Source: a virus | Reading direction: 5' to 3' (one strand) | Length of the DNA stretch: 34,847 bases | IMG/VR virus record: IMGVR_UViG_3300033571_018600 | Coordinates: 1 to 34,847 of that record | Shown: piece after piece, positions 19,531 to 26,870 of the stretch | Position numbering within the stretch: the stretch's first letter is position 1 | How the letters are laid out: each line of letters starts with the position of its first letter | Made by a program: the position numbers and the translations under genes | The notes under the pieces: model-generated | Seen by the model: only the letters and a program-made list of their open reading frames with translations | Database searches by the model: none | What the model was told of the DNA's origin: nothing

Positions 19531-19861
19531 CGCCCGAATGAAGCAAGCATTAGTTCTAATAGCAGATGATCACTGCACAAAAGAGTGTGTAGCTTTGGAA
19601 AAGCTGTGTGATCCATGTATAGCAAAAGAAGTATTAGGGGGCCAAATGAATAACAAAATGGAATTTAATAGTTACCGAGAACAAGAACTAGAAAGTCATA
19701 TTAGAATTCAAGAGAATATAATTTCCAGATTAAAAACTGAGAACAACAGTTTAAAAATCGTATTAAAAAATCTTAAAAATTCATTGACCGAGATCGGAAT
19801 CCAAACCGACGGCTCGTTAGATCTTATTGATCATCTTGACTTAGACTCAAATCAAAAGTAA
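19445..19861 (+). CDS. zinc/coiled-coil protein, 138 aa (paralog 3)
   Basis: It has the same zinc-knuckle start as the gene at 18883, then ALVLIADDHCTKEC and CDPC, then a second coiled coil (about 70-115) lacking in the paralogs. ACTGGAGAAC precedes ATG 19445. The C-terminal half is new, so it looks like a duplicated start fused to a longer helical tail. Confidence 0.65.
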   Translation: MSYVEHCKKHGQYHGEICGECFEDLKVENARMKQALVLIADDHCTKECVALEKLCDPCIAKEVLGGQMNNKMEFNSYREQELESHIRIQENIISRLKTENNSLKIVLKNLKNSLTEIGIQTDGSLDLIDHLDLDSNQK

Positions 19862-19881
19862 CCTGATTTGGAGGGGGAGCA

Positions 19882-19959
19882 ATGGCTAGTTTTTACTTCT
19901 TCGCTTTTTTCGCTGCAATATTTTTAGCAATAGTAATTTATTTAGTGGATAAAAAATGA
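19882..19959 (+). CDS. 25-aa single-pass membrane peptide
   Basis: TTGGAGGGGGAGC is a strong ribosome site for ATG 19882. The product is a near-pure hydrophobic helix (YFFAFFAAIFLAIVIYLV) ending in DKK. The stop overlaps the next ATG (ATGA). Strong ribosome site plus overlap make it more believable than its size suggests. Confidence 0.65.
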   Translation: MASFYFFAFFAAIFLAIVIYLVDKK

Positions 19960-20168
19960 AAGAAACATTATTGAGAATCTTTTTTGATTTATTTTATACC
20001 ATGTGCTACATATTTTTGGTGCATACTGGTTATAATATCACCGATAGATTTACTCAAAACAAACACGTCCCCGCACCACTGGTTATTATCTGGGTCTTAG
20101 CCGCAGTCGTTATGTTCTTTTTAACAAAAGAAAGATACGATAAAGAAGTTCAGCAATCTTTGGAGTAG
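19956..20168 (+). CDS. two-pass membrane protein, 70 aa
   Basis: Two hydrophobic helices (about residues 8-25 and 41-57) are separated by a polar loop, with a charged tail. Together with the 25-aa peptide it forms a small membrane pair. The function is unknown; holin-like topology cannot be excluded, but the position among early genes argues against it. Confidence 0.6.
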   Translation: MKETLLRIFFDLFYTMCYIFLVHTGYNITDRFTQNKHVPAPLVIIWVLAAVVMFFLTKERYDKEVQQSLE

Positions 20169-20171
20169 TAA

Positions 20172-20588
20172 ATGAACTACGTTAATATTGAAGATTTGAA
20201 GAATTATCAATTCAACAGAGCTAAAATATCAAACGATAAAACATGTATTGTTTTAGAGACAAACAAAGATAGCGCAGTTGTTATGTCCTGGCACGGCGAC
20301 TGTTGTTCCTCTTGCTTCATAGAGAGTATTCAGGGGGCTGATAATCTCTTGAATTCAACAATCATTTCGGCCAAGCACAAAGAGTGGACTGAAACCTCCT
20401 ATGAAATTTTCGATGACTATGACAGAAAAGTCGAATCCATGGGCACCACAATAAAAACAACAAAGGGTTATGTTGACATAAATACCAGATTAGAACATAA
20501 TGGATACTACTCGGGTTACATCGAGATATACGAGACAGACATAGATTTCACACCCGACTATGATTTCACGGAACTGAGGGATTTTTAA
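20172..20588 (+). CDS. DUF7448-type conserved phage protein, 138 aa
   Basis: The segment SWHGDCCSSCFIESIQGADNLLNSTI (residues 39-64) fits a phage family with the core G-D-C-C-x-x-x-x-x-E-x-I-x-G, in which the Cys pair and the G-x-x-N-L-x-x-x-I are conserved. Function unknown. The C-terminal half is strand-rich and aromatic. The start lies four bases past the preceding stop. Confidence 0.65.
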   Translation: MNYVNIEDLKNYQFNRAKISNDKTCIVLETNKDSAVVMSWHGDCCSSCFIESIQGADNLLNSTIISAKHKEWTETSYEIFDDYDRKVESMGTTIKTTKGYVDINTRLEHNGYYSGYIEIYETDIDFTPDYDFTELRDF

Positions 20589-20836
20589 TGAGTAAGAAGA
20601 AAAAACTGCTGGAAGCAGAAGAACAGCTTGACTCGGGACAACTGAACCAAGCTTCTGTTTTAGATAGCCTAGCACTGGGAATCTCTAAACTAGGGAACGG
20701 AAAATGGGGATTGGTTGAGATTGCATTCAACGCAAACACCGGCGAATCCGACGTACAAGACGTAACGGAATTTGCTAGTAGAGCCCTCGCCAGCGAAAGA
20801 TTTAAAATTGTTGCTGCTAAGAAAATTAAAATCTAA
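20588..20836 (+). CDS. hypothetical protein, 82 aa
   Basis: It overlaps the previous stop by one base (TAATG). A basic start (MSKKKK), a helix and an E-I-A-F-N-A-N-T-G segment follow, ending in a basic strand (ERFKIVAAKKIKI). It is placed directly before the annealing-type protein; perhaps it is a small partner of the recombination block, by position only. Confidence 0.55.
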   Translation: MSKKKKLLEAEEQLDSGQLNQASVLDSLALGISKLGNGKWGLVEIAFNANTGESDVQDVTEFASRALASERFKIVAAKKIKI

Positions 20837-20854
20837 TTATAAGGAGATGAAAAA

Positions 20855-21376
20855 ATGAAAACAGTAACTACTCCAAAAGGAACCTCTCTACCACTAGCCA
20901 ACCTTAAGGGTAAAGACTATCTTTTAGTGGCCCACCGACTACAGTGGTTCAATGAAACGGAAACAAACTTCCGTATTGAAACCGACTTTATCCTTGTAAC
21001 AGATGAACAAACCGTCGCACGTGCAGTGGTCACCGTCTTCGATAAAGAAGGTAAAGAGATTAAACGAGCTAGTGCCACTAAACGAGAAACCAAAAAAGAT
21101 TTTCCAGACCACACAGAGAAGGCAGAAACCTCCGCAGTAGGACGAGCCTTAGCAATGCTTGGCTATGGAACACAGTTTGCCATCTCCGATTTGGATGAAG
21201 GTAATAGGATCGTCGATAGTCCACTAGTTGACCCAAAAGCAGCAAGTGTGAGCGTTGTAAACCTCGAGACAGCTGTGAATTCAACGACCTCAACAAAAGC
21301 CGGTTCGTTTAAAAAACCGGTTAAAAAACAAGAGACAGCAGTAGCTGTGGGAGCCGAAAATGACGGATGGGAATGA
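20855..21376 (+). CDS. ssDNA-annealing/binding-type recombination protein candidate
   Basis: A 173-residue protein. The phrase DFPDHTEKAETSAVGRALAMLGYGT (residues 86-110) matches a motif found in phage single-strand annealing or ssDNA-related proteins (D-x-x-E-K-A-E-T-S-A-x-G-R-A-L-A-x-L-G-Y-G). The rest of the core is strand-rich. Residues after about 130 are low-complexity with Lys and Thr, and the protein ends in ENDGWE. AAGGAG at 20840-20845 supports the start. Family level only; no activity is proven. Confidence 0.65.
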   Translation: MKTVTTPKGTSLPLANLKGKDYLLVAHRLQWFNETETNFRIETDFILVTDEQTVARAVVTVFDKEGKEIKRASATKRETKKDFPDHTEKAETSAVGRALAMLGYGTQFAISDLDEGNRIVDSPLVDPKAASVSVVNLETAVNSTTSTKAGSFKKPVKKQETAVAVGAENDGWE

Positions 21377-21728
21377 AGCATTACAGACGAGTGAAGAAGC
21401 GACCTTCAAAGATAATCTATCTCAAGTTGAAAGCACCGCTTCAACCATGTACACACTCTACCTACCAAGGTTTCGTCTGCAGGTAGATAAACTTAGTAAC
21501 AAGGCATTGAGGCGTGTTCTAAAGGCTCTAGTGGAATACCCACTTGTGGAAGAAGAGTACAACTTTTCGACCCAGATTGAAAAAGATACATTCTTCATTG
21601 CCGAGCAACTGATCCTATCCAAACTAATGATGATTCAGGAAACAATGCTAAATCATCCAGATCTATTGCAAGAACAACCACAAACTGGTAACGTTGAAAC
21701 TGAAATTGAGGTAAATAACAATGGCTAA
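21360..21728 (+). CDS. hypothetical helical protein, 122 aa
   Basis: It overlaps the previous gene by 17 bases. Predominantly helical (YLPRFRLQVDKLSNKALRRV), with a Gln/Asn-rich end. It may act with its neighbours in recombination, as the overlap implies coupled translation. No domain recognised. Confidence 0.6.
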   Translation: MTDGNEALQTSEEATFKDNLSQVESTASTMYTLYLPRFRLQVDKLSNKALRRVLKALVEYPLVEEEYNFSTQIEKDTFFIAEQLILSKLMMIQETMLNHPDLLQEQPQTGNVETEIEVNNNG

Positions 21729-22029
21729 ATCTAAACGCACTGTAGTCGGGTCTGTATGTAAATCTAAAGATGCTGGTAAGCCAGATTATCTTGTTCTCCG
21801 AGGTAACACAGCCGAGGACTTGGCTCGCGTTCTTATGAAGGCAGATAAATCTAAGGGTGTGTCTTTAAAACTTGAAAGTAAGAAATTTCAAATGGATAGT
21901 TTGGACCAAGCTGTGTCTAGCGGCAAACTCTCCGGTGATTTGGCTGAAAAGATCAAATCAGAAAGGATTGCGAAAATCCCCGACTGGGTACGATTCGAAG
22001 TCGTCCTGGTCGAATCTAGTGGTAGCTAA
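21721..22029 (+). CDS. hypothetical protein, 102 aa
   Basis: The ATG overlaps the previous stop region (AACAATGG). Basic and mixed, with repeated KxxK patches (SKRTV, DKSKGV, LESKKF). It may be a DNA-associated protein, but nothing specific can be read. It is followed by the structured gap. Confidence 0.6.
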   Translation: MAKSKRTVVGSVCKSKDAGKPDYLVLRGNTAEDLARVLMKADKSKGVSLKLESKKFQMDSLDQAVSSGKLSGDLAEKIKSERIAKIPDWVRFEVVLVESSGS

Positions 22030-22051
22030 CGCTCCACGGAAATTGTGTCAC

Positions 22052-22214
22052 CTACCTGGCAAGGTCGAATAGCCTGTAGTAACCATTTGTTTCGATTTGA
22101 ATGGTGAGAGTGGTGAGTTCGGGAGGCAACGGTCCCGGCGTTATGGCGGCAAGCGAGGTTTTCTCTTTGATTGTTATTGTCGAGAAAACGAAAGGGACAA
22201 AGTTCCCAGCCGCC
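22052..22214 (+). ncRNA. structured RNA candidate C, probably a leader
   Basis: The gap 22030-22233 codes no protein and is GC-rich. Pairs by hand: 22052-22055 with 22076-22079 plus 22058-22060 with 22072-22074, 22082-22087 with 22100-22105, 22120-22124 with 22133-22137, 22145-22150 with 22209-22214 enclosing 22158-22165 with 22182-22189, and 22194-22197 with 22204-22207. The last helix ends seven bases before AAAGGAG of the next gene, so a regulatory leader of the primase region is the most natural reading. No known riboswitch or ribozyme was recognised. Confidence 0.6.
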
Positions 22215-22233
22215 CCACTTAAAGGAGAATAAC

Positions 22234-22605
22234 GTGGTACAATACTTCCATCAAAAACAATTACATCCAACTAAAAAACGCCATACGGTTTGTTTGGATG
22301 TCCCTTCTAAAGAATTACTTTTAAAAAAAATCTTTATAGACAATGATTTCAACATAGAGTTGAGTTGTGGAATTGCCTATTGCTCTAACGAAGATAACTA
22401 TGTTAAAAAATTAGGCAGAGAGATCTCTTTTTCTAGGCTAAAACCCACACTATTTAAGATTACAAGGATTTACACAGATACTGGCATTATTAATGACAAG
22501 GCAGTCAATCTGAACATTCTGCTAGAAAATGGAGACATTACAGCACTAATTACAATCACCAATCTTTTATCTAGACCGGCGTTTAAAAGTGCATTTATTT
22601 ATTAA
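22234..22605 (+). CDS. hypothetical protein, 123 aa, GTG start
   Basis: AAAGGAG at 22221-22227 is correctly spaced for GTG 22234; extending the frame upstream would enter the structured RNA. The product is basic at the start and hydrophobic-rich later (VNLNILLENGDITALITITNLL). It precedes the primase-helicase by 12 bases. Confidence 0.65.
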   Translation: MVQYFHQKQLHPTKKRHTVCLDVPSKELLLKKIFIDNDFNIELSCGIAYCSNEDNYVKKLGREISFSRLKPTLFKITRIYTDTGIINDKAVNLNILLENGDITALITITNLLSRPAFKSAFIY

Positions 22606-22617
22606 GGAGAAATAAAG

Positions 22618-24564
22618 ATGTTGCATTTTGTACGATTGACAAAGGGTGTTGCGGATAAGGGCAAACTCATCCCATCCAATGAAATTTTCAATAACATCGA
22701 AGATGATGGTGATTACTACGCATCTGCTTACTACTACACAGATAAGCATGTCACTGAATTCTCAAAGTCTGGATCAGTGCGCGGCATTAAAGATGTCACC
22801 ACCAATAAAATTTGGTTTGATTTCGACCAAGCTGAAGATCCAGCATTCCCTCAGCTAGAGGCACAGGAGCTTGTACGTCGTCTAGAGAAGTATGGGATTC
22901 ATAAAAGCAACATTGAAATCTATTTCTCTGGAAATAAAGGGTTCCATTTATTTGTGACTCTGAACAAGTACATCACCCCAGATCAAGTCTTCAGTCTTTG
23001 TGTCACTAAATTCGGACAAGGACTTAAGTCACTTGATACTGCTGTCTATGATCCCTCACGAATCATCCGAGTTCCAGGGACAAGACACCCCAAAAGTGGT
23101 TTGTATAAAGTACCATTGACTTATAACCAATTGTACAATAGTTCTATTCATGAAATTAAAAAAATCGCTTCTTCGCTTGATAATATCAAAGATGAATTTG
23201 AGTGGCAGATGGCTAGTCCTAATGAGGATTTTTATAACATCCCTCAGAAGGAAAAAACAAAAACCATTCAGACGGTTAACCTAGATTTTACACAAAAACC
23301 AGCACAATGGAAAAATTGTAAATGGTCTTTGTTGCAGGGTAATTTCAAGGAAGGGGAACGCCACAACGCGTTAATGGTGATCGCTGCGACTTGTAGGGGG
23401 CTTGGTTACGACAAAGAAACCACCTACTACATGTGCAAATCCGCGCTTAAAAAGCAAGCCAACGCAAGCGGACAAGACGAGTTCCCAAAAGAGGAACTCT
23501 ATACAAACATCATCGAACAATCCGTTTTTACTGATAACTGGGAAGGCGGCCAATACAGCTGCCAGAAACCAAGCTGGCTACAAAAGTACTGTAGTGGGCT
23601 GGGTGAAAATAAATGTAAGCACGAAGCCGAAGAACCACCAGTAATCAAAGTGGAAGAGATGGGTGGACTGTTTAGTAACTACGCCCAAAACTTCGAGCAG
23701 AACATCATTAAAACTGGCATCACTAAACTAGACGACAAAGTAATGATCTGCGCATCCACACTCAATGGGTTACTGGGCCAACCTGGAGCTGGTAAAACTT
23801 CCATGTCACTCCAGTACCTATTAAACACCTCGCTCGAGGGTATTCATTCCACGTTCTTTAGCTTAGACATGGGTATGCCCATCGTTTATGCAAAAATGGT
23901 ACAGAAACTAACGGGTATGGACTTCAAAGAAGTTCTGTCTGTTTTCAAGGAAGACCCAAAGAAGGCAGCCGAATTAAGCACTCAATTGAAAGACCTGTAC
24001 AAAAATGTTGGATTTAACTTCAGATCGGGCCTTACTGTACCCGATTTGAAAACGACAATTCAACAGCAACAACAGGATCGTGGGGAGAAGGTTAAACTAG
24101 TTGTTATTGATTATCTCGAGTGTTTGGCTGGCCCTTATTCCGATCAAACGGCTAATACGGGGTTCATTGCTAATCAACTAAAGGACTTAGCCAACGACAT
24201 GTCTGTTGCAATTTTGCTTCTTCTACAGACTCAGAAACATTCAACACCGGATGTCTCAGATCCCCTTCTATCTTTAAAAGGAGTGAAAGGATCTTCATTG
24301 ATTGAACAATCTTGCTCCACAATCCTAACTCTTTGGCGGGAAGGCTATAATCCTAAGACAGTACTTGACGACAAGTATATCTCATTTGCTATTGTAAAGA
24401 ACAGATTCGGATCTTTGTGGTCTGGTGACTTCAGTTGGAATGGTGTCAGAGGTGACATTCGGGAGTTAACGGAAGAAGAAGAAACCGAATTGTCGGAGTT
24501 CAAAGAGAGAAAACTCCAAGCTAAGATGGAATCATTAGAAAAACAAAACACTGGGTGGGAATGA
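22618..24564 (+). CDS. AEP-type primase fused to a RecA/DnaB-type helicase
   Basis: The N-terminal half is an archaeo-eukaryotic primase-like domain: IWFDFD with D68 and D70 as metal ligands, IEIYFSGNKGFHL with H110, and RVPGTRHPKSG at 151-161. A Cys cluster (C315, C325, C333 and nearby H335) may bind zinc or Fe-S. The C-terminal half is a hexameric-helicase-like RecA fold with Walker A GQPGAGKT (387-394), Walker B LVVIDY (D498) and a LLLLQTQKH sensor (Q537, Q539). One 648-residue chain thus could prime and unwind. T7-type fusions use a TOPRIM primase instead. Confidence 0.85.
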   Translation: MLHFVRLTKGVADKGKLIPSNEIFNNIEDDGDYYASAYYYTDKHVTEFSKSGSVRGIKDVTTNKIWFDFDQAEDPAFPQLEAQELVRRLEKYGIHKSNIEIYFSGNKGFHLFVTLNKYITPDQVFSLCVTKFGQGLKSLDTAVYDPSRIIRVPGTRHPKSGLYKVPLTYNQLYNSSIHEIKKIASSLDNIKDEFEWQMASPNEDFYNIPQKEKTKTIQTVNLDFTQKPAQWKNCKWSLLQGNFKEGERHNALMVIAATCRGLGYDKETTYYMCKSALKKQANASGQDEFPKEELYTNIIEQSVFTDNWEGGQYSCQKPSWLQKYCSGLGENKCKHEAEEPPVIKVEEMGGLFSNYAQNFEQNIIKTGITKLDDKVMICASTLNGLLGQPGAGKTSMSLQYLLNTSLEGIHSTFFSLDMGMPIVYAKMVQKLTGMDFKEVLSVFKEDPKKAAELSTQLKDLYKNVGFNFRSGLTVPDLKTTIQQQQQDRGEKVKLVVIDYLECLAGPYSDQTANTGFIANQLKDLANDMSVAILLLLQTQKHSTPDVSDPLLSLKGVKGSSLIEQSCSTILTLWREGYNPKTVLDDKYISFAIVKNRFGSLWSGDFSWNGVRGDIRELTEEEETELSEFKERKLQAKMESLEKQNTGWE

Positions 24565-24893
24565 TTATGACAACTAGAAAAAAGCAACCAGAAGAACTTA
24601 AAACATTTTCATTGGCATTCATGGGTGAATACATCAATGTGATAACTGACGTTATGATTGAAGAAGTCGTTGGTTCAGAAGAAACGAATATACAACAAGT
24701 AGCACCAATGATTAGCCGAGGCTATCTCCTAGATGAAGACGAAACTTTTCTCTATCTAGGGGATAACTCATTTGAAATCACCCAAGCCATTTCTAAGAAA
24801 AGAGTCTGCATGATTCAAGTGTATCAGGAAAAAAACGAATACGAAGACATCTTGGACTCAATGCCCGACCCAAGGAAAAAAGATATCAACTAG
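24561..24893 (+). CDS. acidic hypothetical protein, 110 aa
   Basis: ATG 24561 overlaps the helicase stop (ATGA); an ATG at 24567 is also in frame. The protein is acidic and mixed helix/strand, and is likely translated by coupling with the primase-helicase. The domain is not recognised. Confidence 0.6.
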   Translation: MIMTTRKKQPEELKTFSLAFMGEYINVITDVMIEEVVGSEETNIQQVAPMISRGYLLDEDETFLYLGDNSFEITQAISKKRVCMIQVYQEKNEYEDILDSMPDPRKKDIN

Positions 24894-24894
24894 T

Positions 24895-25170
24895 ATGATG
24901 GAATCACTGGAGTCAGTTCTAATTGAAAATTTTAATCCTGATTTTCTTTATCTGGATAAAATAGATAAGGACATGATTAATGTTGTGATCTCATCAAAAT
25001 GCTTTATGAACCAAACAATAGACAATAGAGTTAGATCTGTTTATAAAGTATTAGAAGAAAAATTACCAAACATATTCGACAACTATAGTGTTTTTGTGTC
25101 AACGTTGACATTACATGAACTAGAAGGTTCTTTAGACCTTATTTTAGGGGAATCGAATGAAGAAAACTGA
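24895..25170 (+). CDS. BolA/IbaG-like small fold candidate, 91 aa
   Basis: The order of elements (strand with VVISSKCFMNQTIDNRVRSVYKVLEEKLP, then VFVSTLTLHELEGSL) recalls the BolA/IbaG layout V-x-S-x-x-F-x-G-x-x-x-x-x-R-x-x-x-V-Y-x-x-L. I recall similar phage proteins with R-V-R-x-V-Y-x-x-L-E-x-K-L-P. The usual FxGKSRVxRH is degenerate, so the call is a hint. BolA proteins act with glutaredoxins in Fe-S handling, and this window has a likely Fe-S nuclease. Confidence 0.45.
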   Translation: MMESLESVLIENFNPDFLYLDKIDKDMINVVISSKCFMNQTIDNRVRSVYKVLEEKLPNIFDNYSVFVSTLTLHELEGSLDLILGESNEEN

Positions 25171-25429
25171 CAGCTCTTCTCGTAACTCACATCAAGAAGG
25201 TGATATTGTAATTATTGCAGAGAGGATTAAAGATCGTGTCAGAAAAAGCGACAGTGAAGTAGTTATTGGAACAGTCGTTCATGTTGAAAAAAATCAAGTA
25301 TGGGTTTTGCTAACCAACCAAAATATCTGGGTTGGTGATTCTTGGAATGTTTATCCCTATGAGGAATCAAGCAATGAGCAACGATCTGATTTACGGGAAG
25401 AATCAAACTCAGAAGATAGTATCGATTGA
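25157..25429 (+). CDS. hypothetical protein, 90 aa
   Basis: It overlaps the previous gene by 14 bases. A basic polar start, a strand core (DIVIIAERI, VVIGTVVHVEKNQVWVLL) and an acidic tail (SEDSID) suggest a small beta-barrel. The acidic tail overlaps the polymerase start in another frame. GGGGAATCG precedes the ATG. Confidence 0.55.
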   Translation: MKKTDSSSRNSHQEGDIVIIAERIKDRVRKSDSEVVIGTVVHVEKNQVWVLLTNQNIWVGDSWNVYPYEESSNEQRSDLREESNSEDSID

Positions 25430-26870
25430 GCCAAATGATGAACAATGCACAATCTTCACGGAAGAAAATGGCTCTGTATCACAATTCGTAGTCCCCAACA
25501 GATACTGGGTATTAGCTGCGGATAATTTAGATGGAAGTTTCACTAGATTAAATGGTTCGCTATACTATAAGTATGGCAAACAATTTAAATCTAGGACTGA
25601 TTATATTTCATTCAAGAAAGAAAATACAAAGAAGGACCTGTATTCTGTCCATGATGCTAAGGAATCCCTTATGCTCAAGGATGGTTATACGTACTTCAAG
25701 GGCATGAATCCGAGTGAAGTTTCAATCTTGTCCTTTGATATTGAAACCACAGGACTAAACCCTGAAGCCAGAGATGCTTCTGTATTACTCATATCTAATA
25801 CTCTCCGTATAAATGGAAAAACAACAAGGAAGCTATTCGCTTACTCCGACTATACCAGCAGCTTTGACATGATCTTAGATTGGTGTAATTGGGTTAGAGA
25901 GATGAACCCATCCATCATCTGTGGTCATAACATTTATTCTTTCGATTTGGTGTACTTATCTAAATATGCACAGATCAATGGTGGCAATTTAAATTTGGGT
26001 AGAGATGGATCTGAAATTAGATTCGATTCATATGAAGCCAAATTCAGAGTAGATGGAACCAGAGATCTACACTACAACAAAGTCAGATGCTATGGCAGGG
26101 AACTGGTGGACACCATGTTCCTTGCATATAAATATGACATTGGTAGAAAGTACGAAAGCTATGGTCTTAAGAAGATCATTGCACAAGAAGGTCTAGAAGC
26201 CAAAGACCGCATTTTTTATGACGCAGCACAGATTCGGTTTAAGTATAAAGATCTAAAGGAATGGGAACTCATCAAGCAATACTGTCTACACGACGCAGAT
26301 GACGCATTAAAACTGTACGACTTGATGGCCCCGCCTTTCTTTTACATGACCCAATCCGTACCAAAGAGCTTTCAGTCTATGATTGAGTCAGCCTCGGGGA
26401 GCCAGATTAATTCTGTGATGGTGAGAGGTTACCTACAGGAGAAGCACAGCATACCAAAGGCATCACCCACAGAGTCGTTTGAGGGTGGAATTAGCTTTGG
26501 GATACCAGGTATCTACCGTAATTGCTGGAAAGTGGATATCAAAAGTGCTTATCCTTCATCTGTTCTAATCTACCGCTTATATGACAAGTACAAAGACCCC
26601 AATGCTAATATGCTAAAGTTGTGTGAACACTTCACCTACAAAAGATTCGAGTATAAAAAACTATACAAAGAGACAGGTGACAACTACTATCAGTCAATGG
26701 ATGGTGCTGCTAAAATCTTCATCAATTCCATTTTCGGGTTCTGTGGGGCACCCGGTTTAAATTTCAACAGTCCAAAAGTAGCAGCTAAAATCACGGAGTC
26801 CACGAGAGACTTTTTGGAAAAGGCAATGGTTTGGGCAACTGGGGATGGAAAGGATAAGTGGTTGACATGA
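25374..26870 (+). CDS. family B DNA polymerase, N-terminal piece (exonuclease, motifs A and B)
   Basis: 498 residues. The 3'-5' exonuclease motifs are all present: FDIETTG (D122, E124), GHNIYSFD (N186, D191) and YCLHDADD (D307). Polymerase motif A is DIKSAYPSS (D388) and motif B KIFINSIFGF (K447, N451). Motif C is missing: it is in the next gene. The ATG at 25374 is chosen for GAGGAATC just upstream and length match. The protein ends at WLT, in the palm, where intact polymerases continue. Either a natural two-chain enzyme or one gene broken by a frame change. Confidence 0.9.
   Translation: MSNDLIYGKNQTQKIVSIEPNDEQCTIFTEENGSVSQFVVPNRYWVLAADNLDGSFTRLNGSLYYKYGKQFKSRTDYISFKKENTKKDLYSVHDAKESLMLKDGYTYFKGMNPSEVSILSFDIETTGLNPEARDASVLLISNTLRINGKTTRKLFAYSDYTSSFDMILDWCNWVREMNPSIICGHNIYSFDLVYLSKYAQINGGNLNLGRDGSEIRFDSYEAKFRVDGTRDLHYNKVRCYGRELVDTMFLAYKYDIGRKYESYGLKKIIAQEGLEAKDRIFYDAAQIRFKYKDLKEWELIKQYCLHDADDALKLYDLMAPPFFYMTQSVPKSFQSMIESASGSQINSVMVRGYLQEKHSIPKASPTESFEGGISFGIPGIYRNCWKVDIKSAYPSSVLIYRLYDKYKDPNANMLKLCEHFTYKRFEYKKLYKETGDNYYQSMDGAAKIFINSIFGFCGAPGLNFNSPKVAAKITESTRDFLEKAMVWATGDGKDKWLT

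Noticed and set aside
22030-22233. Extended protein start for the 22234 gene through the gap
   Set aside because: The frame is open from 22171, but the ribosome site lies at 22221-22227 and the stems fill the extension, so GTG 22234 is better.
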